Origin: Mycolicibacterium chubuense
GTDB taxonomy: Bacteria > Actinomycetota > Actinomycetes > Mycobacteriales > Mycobacteriaceae
Assembly (NCBI RefSeq): GCF_001044255.1
Contig: NZ_JYNX01000032.1
Span: 47,985 to 111,592, forward strand
DNA: 63,608 bases
Reading direction: 5' to 3'
Part shown: positions 16,846 to 29,763 of the stretch, piece by piece
Numbering within the stretch: the stretch's first letter is position 1
How the letters are laid out: every line of letters begins with the position of its first letter
The notes under the pieces: model-generated
Told to the model about the DNA's origin: nothing
The model's input: only the letters and a program-made list of their open reading frames with translations
Databases searched by the model: none
Position numbers and translations under genes: made by a program

Positions 16846-18462
16846 TCAGGCGTTCTTGAGGTCCTTGCGCAGGATCTTGCCCGATGCGGATTTCGGTACG
16901 GCGTCGATGAATTGGACCTGGCGCACCTTCTTGTAGGGCGCCACCTGGCCGGCGACGAACTCGATGACCTCGGCCTCGGTGAGCTCGGCGCCGGACTGCT
17001 TGACCACGTAGGCCTTGGGCACCTCCTCGCCGTCGGCGTTGGGGACACCGATCACCGCGGCGTCGGCGATCCCGGGATGGCTGAGGAGCACGGCCTCGAG
17101 CTCGGCGGGGGGCACCTGGTAGCCCTTGTACTTGATCAGTTCCTTGAGCCGATCGACGATGTAGACACAGCCGTGCGCATCGACCTGCGCGAGATCGCCG
17201 GTGTGCAACCAGCCGTCGTCGTCGATGGTGGACCGGGTGGCCTCGTCGTTGTTCAGATAGCCGGCCATCACGTTGGGTCCCTTGAACCACAGCTCGCCGG
17301 TCCTGCTCAGCCCCTCCTCCGGCGGCGTGATGTCCTCGCCGGTGTCCGGGTCGACGATCTTGGACACGGCGTTGGACACCGTCCAGCCGACCGAGCTCAG
17401 CGGCGCGTCGATTTTCATGTCGTGCTTGCCGGCGTCGAACGGGGTGATGTGGCTGACCGGGCTCAGCTCACTCATGCCGTACCCCTGCACCACCCGGCAG
17501 TCGAGCCGTTCGGCGACCGCACGGCCCAGATCCGCGTCGAGGGGGGCGGCGCCGGACATCACGACCTTGAGCGAGGACAGGTCGTGTTCGTCGACGAGGG
17601 GATGCTTGGCGAGCGCGACGGCGACCGGCGGCGCGATGAACGCGATCGTGCAGCGGTGCTCGGCGATGTTGCCGAGGAACTGGCCGAGGTCGAAGCTCGG
17701 CATGATCACCAGCCGCGCCCGGGCGTGCAGCGCGGCGTTGAGCAGCACCGTCATCCCGTAGATGTGGAAGAAGGGCAGCACCGCCAGCACCACGTCGTCG
17801 GGCACCATGCCGTGCAGCGGACGGATCTGCGCGACGTTGGCGACCAGGTTGCGGTGCGTGAGCATCACGCCCTTGGGGTTGCCGGTCGTCCCGGAGCTGT
17901 AGGGCAGTGCGGCCAGATGCGACGACGGCGCGAACGTCACCTCCGGCGCAGGCGCTTTCGCCTCGAGAAGCTCCGCCGCGTTGGGGTGCCCGTCGGCGGC
18001 GCGGCCCGGGCCGTCGAGCACGACGAGGTTGTCGTCGGGCAGCCCGACCAGCTTCGCGGCTTCGGCGGCCTGGGGCGCCAGGGCGGCGACGGTGATCAGC
18101 ATGACCGCGCCCGAATCGGTCAGCTGCTTGGCGATGTCCTTGGCGGTGAACAGGGCGTTGATCGTCGTCGCGGTCGCGCCGGCGCGCAGGATGCCGTGGA
18201 AGGCCACCGCGAACGCGGAGCTGTTGGGGGCGAGCAACCCGACCACGTCGCCGACACCGAGCCCGCGGGCCGCCAGCGCACCGGCGAATGTGTCGATGCG
18301 GGCGATCATCTCGCGGTAGGTGGTCTGCCGGCCACTGGTGGAGTCGACCAGCGCGACCCGGTCGAGGTCGGCGTCCTCGGCACCGGAGAAGCCGGAGAAC
18401 AGGTAGTCGTAGACGCTGGCGGTGGGGATGTCGACTTCGGGGAAGGGGCTCGAGAAGCTCAT
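16846..18462 (-). CDS. Acyl-CoA synthetase, 4-coumarate:CoA ligase-like (FadD family)
   Basis: 538 residues, ANL superfamily. Motifs in order: the ATP loop YSSGTTGNPKG, FFHIYGM, the adenine motif QGYGMSELSPVSH, HTGDLA, the hinge IVDRLKELIKYKGYQV, and the C-terminal lysine motif PKSASGKILRKDL. The acid substrate (aromatic or fatty) is not readable. The ATG at 18462 overlaps the upstream YjbR gene in an ATGA. A ggaga ribosome site is present. No fadD sits at this place in M. tuberculosis as I recall, so it may be a lineage-specific insertion. Confidence 0.92.
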   Translation of the reverse strand: MSFSSPFPEVDIPTASVYDYLFSGFSGAEDADLDRVALVDSTSGRQTTYREMIARIDTFAGALAARGLGVGDVVGLLAPNSSAFAVAFHGILRAGATATTINALFTAKDIAKQLTDSGAVMLITVAALAPQAAEAAKLVGLPDDNLVVLDGPGRAADGHPNAAELLEAKAPAPEVTFAPSSHLAALPYSSGTTGNPKGVMLTHRNLVANVAQIRPLHGMVPDDVVLAVLPFFHIYGMTVLLNAALHARARLVIMPSFDLGQFLGNIAEHRCTIAFIAPPVAVALAKHPLVDEHDLSSLKVVMSGAAPLDADLGRAVAERLDCRVVQGYGMSELSPVSHITPFDAGKHDMKIDAPLSSVGWTVSNAVSKIVDPDTGEDITPPEEGLSRTGELWFKGPNVMAGYLNNDEATRSTIDDDGWLHTGDLAQVDAHGCVYIVDRLKELIKYKGYQVPPAELEAVLLSHPGIADAAVIGVPNADGEEVPKAYVVKQSGAELTEAEVIEFVAGQVAPYKKVRQVQFIDAVPKSASGKILRKDLKNA

Positions 18463-18902
18463 GGTGTCTCCGATCGAATCATGTCCGGGCCGGACCCGGA
18501 CTGCCGTTGGTCGAGCTGGCGGAGCAGTTTCTTGGGCGCCACCATCCGGTAGGAGGCGTCCAACAGTTCGCGGACCTCGGTCCAGTCCACGACGGTGGCG
18601 GTGAGGTCCAGCCCGAGCCACCCGAACGGGCCGAGGTAGGCCGGGAAGAAGAAGCGGCGATCCTGCACGAGTGCCTGGCGATCGCTGTCGTCGACCTTGA
18701 TCAGCAGTGCGTGCGGGTAGGGCACGTGCTCGCCCTTTGCCTCGCCCTTCTCTGAGCCGCCGTAGACGGCGAACATCTTCGGCGCGCAGAACACGGGTCG
18801 GCCCCAGGAGATCTTCTCGACGGCGCCGGGGAAGGCCAGCGCGATCGCGCGCACGTCCGCCAGACCGGGATCGTGTTCGGAGAACATGTCCGGATGCGGC
18901 AT
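18459..18902 (-). CDS. MmcQ/YjbR family protein
   Basis: 147 residues, matching the small YjbR/CyaY-like fold family (PF04237 style): LAFPGAVEKISWGRPVF near the N-terminus, KVDDSDRQALVQD, and FGWLGLDLTA late. The function is unknown; such proteins are thought to bind DNA or metals. It is the first gene of a two-gene operon with fadD (ATGA overlap). TACGCT lies 6 bases upstream of the ATG at 18902, so it is probably leaderless. Confidence 0.85.
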   Translation of the reverse strand: MPHPDMFSEHDPGLADVRAIALAFPGAVEKISWGRPVFCAPKMFAVYGGSEKGEAKGEHVPYPHALLIKVDDSDRQALVQDRRFFFPAYLGPFGWLGLDLTATVVDWTEVRELLDASYRMVAPKKLLRQLDQRQSGSGPDMIRSETP

Positions 18903-18908
18903 GCCCGC

Positions 18909-18914
18909 AGCGTA
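18909..18914 (-). promoter_or_regulatory. -10 element of the yjbR-fadD pair
   Basis: TACGCT on the minus strand, 6 bases before the ATG at 18902. Confidence 0.45.
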
Positions 18915-18963
18915 GCCAGTCGGTCGGACCGGTCTTCCGGATCGTCGTGTCGGTGCGCTTCGA

Positions 18964-21749
<2,786 letters not shown>

Positions 21750-21820
21750 TGTGTCACGGGGGACGGGGAGGCGGCGACTCGGGCGGAATCGGCGGCTCGG
21801 GGGAACTCGATGGCTTGAAC

Positions 21821-21826
21821 TAGGCT
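21821..21826 (+). promoter_or_regulatory. -10 element of the gatCA operon
   Basis: TAGGCT, 8 bases before the GTG at 21835. Confidence 0.55.
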
Positions 21827-21834
21827 TCGTGGTC

Positions 21835-22134
21835 GTGTCCCAGATCTCCCGAGACGAGGTTGCGCACCTCGCGCGGCTGTCCCGCCTCGCCCTGACCGAC
21901 GGCGAACTCGACAGTTTCGCCGGCCAGCTCGACGCCATCCTCGGCCACGTCAGCCAGATCCAGGCCGTCGACGTCACCGGCGTCGCGGCCACCGACAACC
22001 CGCTGAAGAGTGTCAACGTGTTCCGTCCCGACGAGCCGCAGCCGTGCCTCACCCAGGACGAGGCGCTGGCGCAGGCGCCCAACGCCGTCGACGGCCGCTT
22101 CGCGGTCCCGCGGATCCTGGGGGAGCCCGAATGA
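21835..22134 (+). CDS. gatC: Glu-tRNA(Gln)/Asp-tRNA(Asn) amidotransferase subunit C
   Basis: 99 residues, the normal size. It starts [23 protein letters not shown] and has [12 protein letters not shown] and LRPD-like FRPDEP near the C-terminus. It is the belt subunit that links GatA and GatB. Its stop overlaps the gatA ATG (ATGA), so the two are made together. Confidence 0.97.
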   Translation: MSQISRDEVAHLARLSRLALTDGELDSFAGQLDAILGHVSQIQAVDVTGVAATDNPLKSVNVFRPDEPQPCLTQDEALAQAPNAVDGRFAVPRILGEPE

Positions 22135-23633
22135 GCGAGACGGAACTGATCAGGCTCGACGCCGCGACGCTGGGCGAGAAGATCGCCGCCGGCGAGGTGT
22201 CCTCGACCGAGGTGACCCAGGCCTGCCTGGATCAGATCGCCGCCACCGACGGCGACTACCACGCATTCCTGCACGTCGCGGGGGAGCAGGCGCTGGCGGC
22301 CGCGGCCGACGTCGACAAGGCCGTCCGCGAGGCCAGAGCCGATGGTGAACCCCTGGCTTCGCCACTGGCCGGCGTCCCGCTGGCGCTCAAGGACGTATTC
22401 ACCGCGACCGACATGCCGACCACCTGCGGGTCGAAGATCCTCGAGGGCTGGACGTCGCCGTACGACGCCACGGTGACGGCACGGCTGCGCGCGGCCGGCA
22501 TCCCGATTCTGGGCAAGACCAACATGGACGAGTTCGCGATGGGCTCGTCGACGGAGAACTCCGCCTACGGGCCCACCCGCAACCCGTGGGACACCGAGCG
22601 GGTGCCCGGCGGGTCCGGCGGTGGCAGCGCGGCCGCGCTGGCGGCGTTCCAGGCGCCGCTGGCGATCGGCTCGGACACCGGCGGCTCGATCCGTCAGCCG
22701 GCCGCGCTGACGGCCACCGTCGGCGTCAAGCCCACCTACGGCACGGTGTCGCGGTACGGGCTGATCGCGTGCGCGTCCTCACTCGACCAGGGTGGCCCCT
22801 GCGCCCGCACGGTCCTGGACACCGCGCTGCTGCACGAGGTCATCGCGGGCCACGATCCGCGCGATTCGACGTCGGTCGACGCCCCGGTCCCCGACGTCGT
22901 CGCCGCGGCCCGGGCCGGTGCGGCCGGTGACCTCACCGGGGTGCGCATCGGCGTGGTCAAGCAGCTGCGCAGCGGCGAGGGCTATCAGCCCGGCGTACTG
23001 GCGTCGTTCACCGCCGCCGTCGAGCAGCTGAGCGCGCTGGGCGCCGAGATCAGCGAGGTGGACTGCCCGCACTTCGACTACGCGCTGCCCGCCTACTACC
23101 TGATCCTGCCGTCGGAGGTGTCGTCCAACCTGGCGAAGTTCGACGGCATGCGCTACGGCGTGCGCGTCGGCGACGACGGCAGCCACAGCGCCGAGGAGGT
23201 GATGGCGATGACGCGGTCCGCGGGGTTCGGCCCAGAGGTCAAGCGCCGGATCATGATCGGTGCGTATGCGCTGTCGGCCGGCTACTACGACGCGTATTAC
23301 AACCAGGCGCAGAAGGTGCGCACGCTGATCGCCCGCGACCTCGAGGAGGCCTACCGCAGCGTCGACGTGCTCGTCTCGCCGGCCACCCCGTCGACCGCGT
23401 TCCGGCTCGGCGAGAAGGTCGACGATCCGCTGGCGATGTACCTGTTCGACCTGTGCACGCTGCCGTTGAATCTGGCCGGGCACTGCGGGATGTCGGTGCC
23501 GTCGGGTCTGTCGGCCGACGACAATCTGCCGGTGGGACTGCAGATCATGGCGCCGGCGCTGGCCGATGACCGGCTCTACCGGGTGGGGGCCGCCTATGAA
23601 GTTGCCCGGGGTCCTCTGCCAACTGCGCTGTGA
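22131..23633 (+). CDS. gatA: Glu-tRNA(Gln)/Asp-tRNA(Asn) amidotransferase subunit A
   Basis: 500 residues, amidase-signature enzyme. The Ser-cisSer-Lys triad is about Lys87 (LALKDVF), Ser162 (PGGSGGGS) and Ser186 ([11 protein letters not shown]). It frees ammonia from glutamine and passes it to GatB to convert Glu-tRNA(Gln) into Gln-tRNA(Gln). The start is fixed by the overlap with gatC. pfkA follows 18 bases later and is probably cotranscribed. Confidence 0.98.
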   Translation: MSETELIRLDAATLGEKIAAGEVSSTEVTQACLDQIAATDGDYHAFLHVAGEQALAAAADVDKAVREARADGEPLASPLAGVPLALKDVFTATDMPTTCGSKILEGWTSPYDATVTARLRAAGIPILGKTNMDEFAMGSSTENSAYGPTRNPWDTERVPGGSGGGSAAALAAFQAPLAIGSDTGGSIRQPAALTATVGVKPTYGTVSRYGLIACASSLDQGGPCARTVLDTALLHEVIAGHDPRDSTSVDAPVPDVVAAARAGAAGDLTGVRIGVVKQLRSGEGYQPGVLASFTAAVEQLSALGAEISEVDCPHFDYALPAYYLILPSEVSSNLAKFDGMRYGVRVGDDGSHSAEEVMAMTRSAGFGPEVKRRIMIGAYALSAGYYDAYYNQAQKVRTLIARDLEEAYRSVDVLVSPATPSTAFRLGEKVDDPLAMYLFDLCTLPLNLAGHCGMSVPSGLSADDNLPVGLQIMAPALADDRLYRVGAAYEVARGPLPTAL

Positions 23634-23651
23634 AAGGGGAGGATGGTCACC

Positions 23652-24683
23652 ATGCGCATCGGAGTACTGACCGGCGGTGGTGACTGCCCTGGCCTGAACG
23701 CGGTGATCAGAGCGGTGGTGCGCACGTGCGACGTGCGATACGGCTCGTCGGTGGTCGGCTTCCAGGACGGCTGGCGGGGCCTGCTCGAAGATCGGCGCAT
23801 CCAGCTCAAGAACGACGACCGCAACGACCGCCTGCTCGCCAAGGGCGGCACCATGCTCGGCACCGCGCGGGTGAACCCCGACAAGCTGCGGGCCGGGTTG
23901 GACCAGATCAAGCAGACGCTCGAGGACAACGGCATCGACGTGCTGATCCCGATCGGGGGAGAGGGCACGCTCACCGCGGCGCACTGGCTGTCGGAGGAGA
24001 ATGTGCCGGTGGTCGGGGTGCCGAAGACCATCGACAACGACATCGACTGCACCGACGTCACTTTCGGGCATGACACCGCGTTGCATGTCGCCACCGACGC
24101 GATCGACCGGCTGCACAGCACGGCCGAGTCGCATCAGCGGGTGATGCTCGTCGAGGTGATGGGCCGGCACGCGGGCTGGATCGCGCTGAACGCCGGGCTC
24201 GCCTCCGGTGCGCACATGACCTTGATCCCCGAGCAGCCCTTCGACGTCGAAGAGGTGTGCCGGCTCGTCAAACAGCGCTTCGTGCGCGGCGACTCGCACT
24301 TCATCTGCGTGGTGGCCGAGGGCGCGAAACCGGCCGAGGGCTCGATGAAGTTGAAAAAGGGCGGTACCGACGAGTTCGGCCACGAGCGGTTCACCGGCGT
24401 CGCCCAGCAACTCGCGGTCGAGGTCGAGAAGCGGATCAACAAAGAAGTCCGGGTCACGGTGCTCGGACACGTGCAGCGCGGCGGCACCCCGACGCCCTAC
24501 GACCGGGTGCTGGCCACCCGCTTCGGCGTCAACGCCGCCGACGCGGCCCACGCAGGCGAATACGGGATGATGGTGTCGCTGCGCGGCCAGGACATCGGCC
24601 GGGTGCCGTTGGCCGACGCGGTCCGCCAGCTCAAGCTGGTGCCGCAGAGCCGCTACGACGACGCCGCGGAGTTCTTCGGCTGA
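23652..24683 (+). CDS. pfkA: 6-phosphofructokinase
   Basis: 343 residues. It starts [21 protein letters not shown] and has [12 protein letters not shown] (phosphate loop), [16 protein letters not shown], the catalytic-loop region, [11 protein letters not shown] and the fructose-phosphate site [12 protein letters not shown]. It phosphorylates fructose 6-phosphate in glycolysis. Actinobacterial enzymes of this length may use ATP or pyrophosphate, and the donor cannot be settled here. Of the ATGs at 23643 and 23652, the second has the right spacing from the agggg-agg ribosome site. It sits inside the gat cluster. Confidence 0.95.
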   Translation: MRIGVLTGGGDCPGLNAVIRAVVRTCDVRYGSSVVGFQDGWRGLLEDRRIQLKNDDRNDRLLAKGGTMLGTARVNPDKLRAGLDQIKQTLEDNGIDVLIPIGGEGTLTAAHWLSEENVPVVGVPKTIDNDIDCTDVTFGHDTALHVATDAIDRLHSTAESHQRVMLVEVMGRHAGWIALNAGLASGAHMTLIPEQPFDVEEVCRLVKQRFVRGDSHFICVVAEGAKPAEGSMKLKKGGTDEFGHERFTGVAQQLAVEVEKRINKEVRVTVLGHVQRGGTPTPYDRVLATRFGVNAADAAHAGEYGMMVSLRGQDIGRVPLADAVRQLKLVPQSRYDDAAEFFG

Positions 24684-24770
24684 CCCGTCCCGCGGGCCAC
24701 CGAGCCTGCGGTGAGATCGCCCACCGGGCCCCGAACGCGATCTGGCGGCAGTCTCGGCGCATCCGCTCAC

Positions 24771-24776
24771 TAGGAT
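24771..24776 (+). promoter_or_regulatory. -10 element of gatB
   Basis: TAGGAT, 7 bases before the ATG at 24784. It rules out the ATG at 24778, only one base from the element. Confidence 0.55.
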
Positions 24777-24783
24777 CATGGGC

Positions 24784-26286
24784 ATGTCTGTCGACACCGC
24801 CGAGCTGCTGGACTACGACCAGGTGATCGCCGCCTACGAGCCGGTCCTGGGCCTCGAGGTGCACGTCGAGCTGTCGACGCAGACCAAGATGTTCTGCGGG
24901 TGCGCCAACCGGTTCGGCGGCGAACCCAACACGCAGGTGTGCCCGGTCTGCCTGGGGTTGCCCGGCTCGCTGCCGGTGCTCAATCAGACCGCGGTCGAGT
25001 CCGCGATCCGCATCGGGCTCGCGCTGAACTGCGATATCGCACCGTGGGGCCGGTTCGCCCGGAAGAACTACTTCTACCCGGACCAGCCGAAGAACTACCA
25101 GATCTCCCAGTACGACGAGCCGATCGCGATCAACGGCCACCTCGACGTCCCCCTCGACGACGGCACCACGTGGCGGATCGAGATCGAGCGCGCGCACATG
25201 GAGGAGGACACCGGCAAGCTGACCCACCTGGGAAGTGACACCGGTCGGATCGCGGGGGCGACGACGTCGCTCGCCGACTACAACCGCTCCGGCGTCCCGC
25301 TGATCGAGATCGTCACGAAACCGATCGAGGGCGCCGGGTCGCGCGCCCCCGAGATCGCCCGGGCGTACGTGACCGCGCTGCGAGACCTGTTGCGCGCGTT
25401 GGACGTCTCGGACGTTCGGATGGACCAGGGTTCGATGCGGTGCGATTCGAACGTCTCCCTCAAGCCCGTCGGGCAGGCCGAGTTCGGCACCCGCACCGAG
25501 ACCAAGAACGTCAACTCGCTCAAGAGCGTGGAAGTCGCGGTCCGCTACGAGATGCGCAGACAGGCAGCGGTTCTCGAGTCCGGCGGCGTCGTGCACCAGG
25601 AGACCCGGCACTTCCACGAGGACGGTTACACCTCACCGGGACGCAGCAAGGAGACCGCGCAGGACTATCGCTACTTCCCCGAGCCGGACCTCGAACCCGT
25701 CGCGCCCAGTGCCGACCTCGTGGAGCGGCTGCGCGCCACCATCCCGGAACTTCCGTGGTTGTCCCGCAACCGGATTCAGCAGGAGTGGGGTATCTCCGAC
25801 GAGGTGATGCGCGACCTGGTCAACATCGGCGCGCTCGATCTGATCGCGGCCACCGTCGACCACGGCGCATCCAGTGACGCGGCGCGCGCCTGGTGGGGCA
25901 ACTTCCTGGTGCAGAAGGCGAACGAAGCGGGCGTCGAGCTGGCCGACCTGTCCATCACACCGGCCCAGGTGGCCGCGGTGGTCAAGCTCGTCGACGACGG
26001 CAAGCTGTCGAACAAGCTGGCCCGTCAGGTCGTCGAGGGGGTGCTCGCCGGGGAGGGTGAGCCCGACGAGGTGATGACGGCCCGCGGGCTCGTGGTGGTG
26101 CGCGACGACTCGCTGATCCAGGCCGCGGTCGACGAAGCGCTGGCCGCCAACCCCGACATCGCCGAGAAGATCCGGGGCGGCAAGGTCCAGGCCGCCGGCG
26201 CGATCGTCGGTGCGGTGATGAAGGCGACCAAGGGTCAGGCGGACGCTGCGCGCGTGCGTGAACTGGTCATGGCCGCCTGCAGTTGA
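24784..26286 (+). CDS. gatB: Glu-tRNA(Gln)/Asp-tRNA(Asn) amidotransferase subunit B
   Basis: 500 residues. The N-terminal kinase-like domain starts [23 protein letters not shown], with further cysteines (CPVCLGLPG) forming the zinc site, then [31 protein letters not shown]-like [12 protein letters not shown], and [12 protein letters not shown]. The C-terminal YqeY-like helical domain binds the tRNA elbow. It activates the glutamyl group with ATP and completes GatCAB. It has its own promoter although it follows pfkA by 100 bases. Confidence 0.98.
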   Translation: MSVDTAELLDYDQVIAAYEPVLGLEVHVELSTQTKMFCGCANRFGGEPNTQVCPVCLGLPGSLPVLNQTAVESAIRIGLALNCDIAPWGRFARKNYFYPDQPKNYQISQYDEPIAINGHLDVPLDDGTTWRIEIERAHMEEDTGKLTHLGSDTGRIAGATTSLADYNRSGVPLIEIVTKPIEGAGSRAPEIARAYVTALRDLLRALDVSDVRMDQGSMRCDSNVSLKPVGQAEFGTRTETKNVNSLKSVEVAVRYEMRRQAAVLESGGVVHQETRHFHEDGYTSPGRSKETAQDYRYFPEPDLEPVAPSADLVERLRATIPELPWLSRNRIQQEWGISDEVMRDLVNIGALDLIAATVDHGASSDAARAWWGNFLVQKANEAGVELADLSITPAQVAAVVKLVDDGKLSNKLARQVVEGVLAGEGEPDEVMTARGLVVVRDDSLIQAAVDEALAANPDIAEKIRGGKVQAAGAIVGAVMKATKGQADAARVRELVMAACS

Positions 26287-26293
26287 CGCGTTC

Positions 26294-27658
26294 ATGAAGC
26301 GCGCCCAGGACCTGGTTCTGCGCCTGCTGTCGCACCCGCTGCGGCTGTTGTCGCTGCGCTCGATCGTGATCCTGGCCCAGGTCGGCGTCATCATCCTGGT
26401 GCTGACGCTCGGGGTCTGGGTGTGGGTCGGCGTCACCAACGACCAGTACGACCAGCTGGACCGCCGCCTGGACTCGCTGTCCAGCCTGGGCGATGTGAAC
26501 ACCCTGCTGCGCAGCGCTCAGGAGGGGATCGGCCCGGAACCCGCCGAGGGCGGACTGGTGCGCACGGCGCGCATCGGCACCATCGCGGTGTCCATCCCCG
26601 CCGACATCGTGCTGCCCGAACTGCCCAGCGGCTACGCCGACGCGACCATTGGCGGCGTCGAGTACCGCGTCCGGACGATCACGACCGGCAGCGCGTCGAT
26701 CGCGCTCGGCGCGCCGCTGGCCGACACCCAGGCCCGCATCGACTCCCTGCACTGGCGGGTGTTCTGGATCTGCGCCGGGGTGATCGTCACGACGCTGCTC
26801 GTCGGCTGGGTGATCGCGCTGATCATGGTCAACCCGTTCCGGCTGCTGGCCCAGCAGGCGCGTGCGATCAACGCCCAGTCCAACCCCGACGAGGTGCAGG
26901 TGCGCGGCGTGTGGGAGGCCGTGGAGATCTCGGAGGCGGTCGAGGGCATGCTCGCCCGCATCGGCGACGAGCAGCAGCGCACCCGGGCGGCGCTCGAATC
27001 GGCACGGGACTTCGCCGCCGTCGCCTCCCATGAACTGCGGACGCCGCTGACCGCGATGCGCACCAACCTCGAGGTGCTGATGACGCTGGATCTGGGTCCC
27101 GAACAGCGCGCCGAGGTCATCGGTGACGTGATGCGCACCCAGTCCCGGATCGAGGCGACGCTGGCCGCTCTCGAGCGGCTGGCGCAGGGCGAACTGACCA
27201 CGGTGGCCGATTTCGTGCCGCTCGACGTGGCCGAGATGCTCGACCGCGCCGCCCACGACGCCATGCACAACTACCCCGGCCTGGAGGTGTCGCTGGCCTC
27301 GTCGACGACTGTGCTGATGCTCGGGATGCCGGCGGGCCTGCGCTTGGTCATCGACAACGCGATCGCCAACGCCGTCAAACACGGCGGCGCGACGCGGGTG
27401 CAGCTCAGCGTGATCAGCTCGGCCGACGGGGTGGAGATCGCCGTCGACGACAACGGCACCGGGGTGCCGGCCGAGGAACGTGAGGCGGTGTTCCAGCGCT
27501 TCCACCGCGGCTCCACCGCATCGCGATCGGGCTCAGGCCTGGGCCTGGCGCTGGTCGCCCAGCAGGCCGAGATCCACGGTGGCACAGCGGCTCTGGAGGT
27601 CAGCCCGCTCGGCGGCACGCGGCTGATCCTGCGCCTACCCGGCTCCGGGCCGCGCTAG
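26294..27658 (+). CDS. Membrane sensor histidine kinase (no adjacent response regulator)
   Basis: 454 residues. One membrane helix is at about 23-47 and a second at about 155-178, with an extracytoplasmic loop of about 105 residues between them. A HAMP region follows, then HisKA with the phospho-acceptor His about 246 (SHELRTPL), then HATPase: N box IDNAIANAVKHGG, G1 DDNGTGVPAEER, and G2 GSGLGLAL. It autophosphorylates in response to an unknown envelope signal. Unusually, no response regulator is next to it: gatB ends 7 bases upstream and lppZ converges 13 bases downstream. The regulator must be encoded elsewhere. Confidence 0.93.
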   Translation: MKRAQDLVLRLLSHPLRLLSLRSIVILAQVGVIILVLTLGVWVWVGVTNDQYDQLDRRLDSLSSLGDVNTLLRSAQEGIGPEPAEGGLVRTARIGTIAVSIPADIVLPELPSGYADATIGGVEYRVRTITTGSASIALGAPLADTQARIDSLHWRVFWICAGVIVTTLLVGWVIALIMVNPFRLLAQQARAINAQSNPDEVQVRGVWEAVEISEAVEGMLARIGDEQQRTRAALESARDFAAVASHELRTPLTAMRTNLEVLMTLDLGPEQRAEVIGDVMRTQSRIEATLAALERLAQGELTTVADFVPLDVAEMLDRAAHDAMHNYPGLEVSLASSTTVLMLGMPAGLRLVIDNAIANAVKHGGATRVQLSVISSADGVEIAVDDNGTGVPAEEREAVFQRFHRGSTASRSGSGLGLALVAQQAEIHGGTAALEVSPLGGTRLILRLPGSGPR

Positions 27659-27671
27659 ATCCTGGGCTGGA

Positions 27672-28793
27672 TCAGGTCTTCTCGTCGTTGGCCCGCGGGA
27701 AGCCGCCGCCCTGCGGGAACAGCGGGAACACCACGTCGTCGAGTTTCTCGGCGTCCCCGGAGGTCTTGTTCACCGTCGCACCCCAGATGTTGCCGTCGGG
27801 GGCGACCTGCAGCGCCCAGGCGTGGCCGTGCTGGTCCTGACGGACCACCTCCGGCTCCCCGGTGACCGCGCCGGTGTCGGGTGCCATCCGCACCGCCACG
27901 GTCTGCTTGGTGTTTACGAGGTTGACCAGCACGGTGCCGTCGAGCGCCGCACAGCCGGCCACCCCGGGACGGTCCGGCCACGTCCACACCGTCGACACCT
28001 TCGAGTCCTTGGTGATGCGCTGCAACCGGTCGGCGGTCGGCGTCCGGTCGGTGACGTAGAGCGACTCGTCGGACGGATCGATGCACATGCCGCCACCGGG
28101 GCCCAGTCCCGACAGCGCCGTCGTCGTCGGTGCCTGGTTGACCGTCGTCGGCTGCTCGATGCGCAGCAGCTTGCCCGCCATCGACCCCGGATCGGCCGCC
28201 AGTGCCGGATCGCCCGCGTCACCGGTCTGCACCATCAGCGTGGTCGGACTGGTGAACACCAGCGCGCCGGTGTTGCCGGTGGCGCCCTTGGGGATACCGG
28301 TCAGGATCGGCTTGGGGACGTCGCCGTCGGCGATCCGGATCACCCGGTTGTCGCTCGGGGTGCTGACGTAGGCGTACATCAGCCGGTCTTGCGCGTAGGT
28401 CGGGGACAGCACGATGTCCATCAGGCCGCCGTCACCGCTGCCGTCGACCGGGAGCGTCAACTTGACGAACGGTTCGGCCTTGGTGGCGACCTGCTTGACC
28501 GTGCCGGTCACCCGCTCGGCCACCAGCGCGGACTGGCTGTCGGGCAGCATGATCAGCCCGCTGGTGCTGTCCAGGCAGCCCTGCATCACGCCGGGTGCCG
28601 GGCACTGCTTGGGGAACGGCTGGGCCGGCAACGGAGGTGGTGGCGGCGGCGTGGACGTCGGCCCCGGCGCCATCTGCGGTTCGGTGGTGAACGGCTGCGA
28701 CTGCGCCGAATCGAACCGCGCACAGCCGGCGCTGCCGAGCGTCGCCGCGCACAGCAGTACCGCGGCTGCCCGCAACGACCGGCGCTGACTCAT
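27672..28793 (-). CDS. lppZ: Lipoprotein LppZ, beta-propeller (sorbosone dehydrogenase-like)
   Basis: 373 residues, equal to my recollection of M. tuberculosis LppZ (Rv3006). A signal peptide leads to the lipobox GSAGC (Cys24). A Pro-rich linker (TSTPPPPPPLPAQPFP) and a propeller related to glucose/sorbosone dehydrogenases follow (GDGGLMDIVLSPTYAQD, VQTGDAGDPAL, SLYVTDRTP). Enzyme activity is unproven. TAATCT is 7 bases before the ATG. It converges with the histidine kinase gene. Confidence 0.9.
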   Translation of the reverse strand: MSQRRSLRAAAVLLCAATLGSAGCARFDSAQSQPFTTEPQMAPGPTSTPPPPPPLPAQPFPKQCPAPGVMQGCLDSTSGLIMLPDSQSALVAERVTGTVKQVATKAEPFVKLTLPVDGSGDGGLMDIVLSPTYAQDRLMYAYVSTPSDNRVIRIADGDVPKPILTGIPKGATGNTGALVFTSPTTLMVQTGDAGDPALAADPGSMAGKLLRIEQPTTVNQAPTTTALSGLGPGGGMCIDPSDESLYVTDRTPTADRLQRITKDSKVSTVWTWPDRPGVAGCAALDGTVLVNLVNTKQTVAVRMAPDTGAVTGEPEVVRQDQHGHAWALQVAPDGNIWGATVNKTSGDAEKLDDVVFPLFPQGGGFPRANDEKT

Positions 28794-28800
28794 GCGAGCC

Positions 28801-28806
28801 AGATTA
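28801..28806 (-). promoter_or_regulatory. -10 element of lppZ
   Basis: TAATCT on the minus strand, 7 bases before the ATG at 28793. Confidence 0.5.
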
Positions 28807-28916
28807 CGGATCGTTTCGGAGTGCTCGCCACGCGTCCCGGCCCGACCTGCCCCGAAGCGGCAAAACACATGGTCGGGCGCGCCGCGCCAATTCCCGGCGA
28901 CGGCCGCAGCTGCACT

Positions 28917-28922
28917 TACCCT
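28917..28922 (+). promoter_or_regulatory. -10 element of the doxX-family gene
   Basis: TACCCT, 7 bases before the GTG at 28930. Confidence 0.5.
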
Positions 28923-28929
28923 GGCAGTC

Positions 28930-29760
28930 GTGACGAGTCCCCATGACCCACGACCCTGGCAGCGGCCCGACGAATCGGCCGGCCGGCCCGCGTCGGCGCG
29001 GCTGGTGGACCCCGAGGACGACCTGCCGTCGGCGCAGTACGGCGGCGACTTCGAGACGACGGCGATCCCGCGCTACGACTCGGCCAAGCCCGCCGACCAG
29101 CAGCCGTTCGCCCTGTTGAACGACGCGGAGCCGCTGCCGTACGTGCAGCCCGGCACCGGCCTGGCGCCCGGCTCGTACGGGTCGACCGCGGTGCCCACCG
29201 AGGTCGGCGTGCTCGACGAGCACCGGGAGCGGGACCGCAGAGGCACCCAGGACCTGGGCCTGCTGGTGCTGCGGGTCGCGTTGGGGCTGCTGCTGGTGGC
29301 GCACGGCCTGCAGAAGATGTTCGGCATCTGGGGCGGATCGGGGCTCGGCGGGTTCCGGGACTACCTGGCCGGCGTCGGGTTCCAGTACGCCGACATCCTG
29401 AGCTACGTGGCCGCCGGCGGACAGATCGTGGCGGGGGTGCTGCTGGTGCTGGGGCTGTTCACCCCGGTGGCGGCGGCCGGCGCGCTGGCCTATCTGATCA
29501 ACGCGGTGCTGGCCGAGGCCATCGACGCGCACAACGAGGCGCGACTGTCGGCCTTCCTGACCGACGGCCACGAGTACGAGGTCATCCTGGTGGCCGTCGT
29601 GGCCGCGATCATCCTGATCGGCCCCGGACGCTACGGCCTGGACGCCGGCCGTGGCTGGGCCCGGCGGCCGTTCCTCGGCTCCTTCGCCGCGCTGATCCTC
29701 GGCGTCGGGGCGGGCGTCGCGATCTGGGTGCTGCTCAACGGTGCCAACCCGCTGGCCTGA
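28930..29760 (+). CDS. DoxX-family membrane protein (Rv3005c-like)
   Basis: 276 residues. About 105 N-terminal residues are soluble and Pro/Asp-rich. Four or more membrane helices follow with DoxX features (LLVLRVALGLLLVAHGLQKMFG, GFRDYLAGVGFQYADILSYVAAGGQIVAGVLL). The M. tuberculosis orthologue forms a membrane oxidoreductase complex with SodA and the thiosulfate sulfurtransferase SseA and is linked to oxidative-stress resistance. Here it sits alone, convergent with the cfp6-like gene. Confidence 0.9.
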   Translation: MTSPHDPRPWQRPDESAGRPASARLVDPEDDLPSAQYGGDFETTAIPRYDSAKPADQQPFALLNDAEPLPYVQPGTGLAPGSYGSTAVPTEVGVLDEHRERDRRGTQDLGLLVLRVALGLLLVAHGLQKMFGIWGGSGLGGFRDYLAGVGFQYADILSYVAAGGQIVAGVLLVLGLFTPVAAAGALAYLINAVLAEAIDAHNEARLSAFLTDGHEYEVILVAVVAAIILIGPGRYGLDAGRGWARRPFLGSFAALILGVGAGVAIWVLLNGANPLA

Positions 29761-29763
29761 GCG

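Noticed and set aside
16912-18552. 546-codon plus-strand frame
   Set aside because: It is antisense to the fadD and yjbR genes, which carry clear family motifs; its composition (His/Val/Gly/Asp-rich) is that of a complement of GC-rich coding DNA.
24708-24722. GTGAGA motif in the pfkA-gatB spacer as a third LtbR site
   Set aside because: The flanking bases do not fit the consensus, and no TCTCA partner lies 24 bases away.
22779-24797. 672-codon minus-strand frame over gatA and pfkA
   Set aside because: It is antisense to gatA and pfkA and has no recognisable domain.
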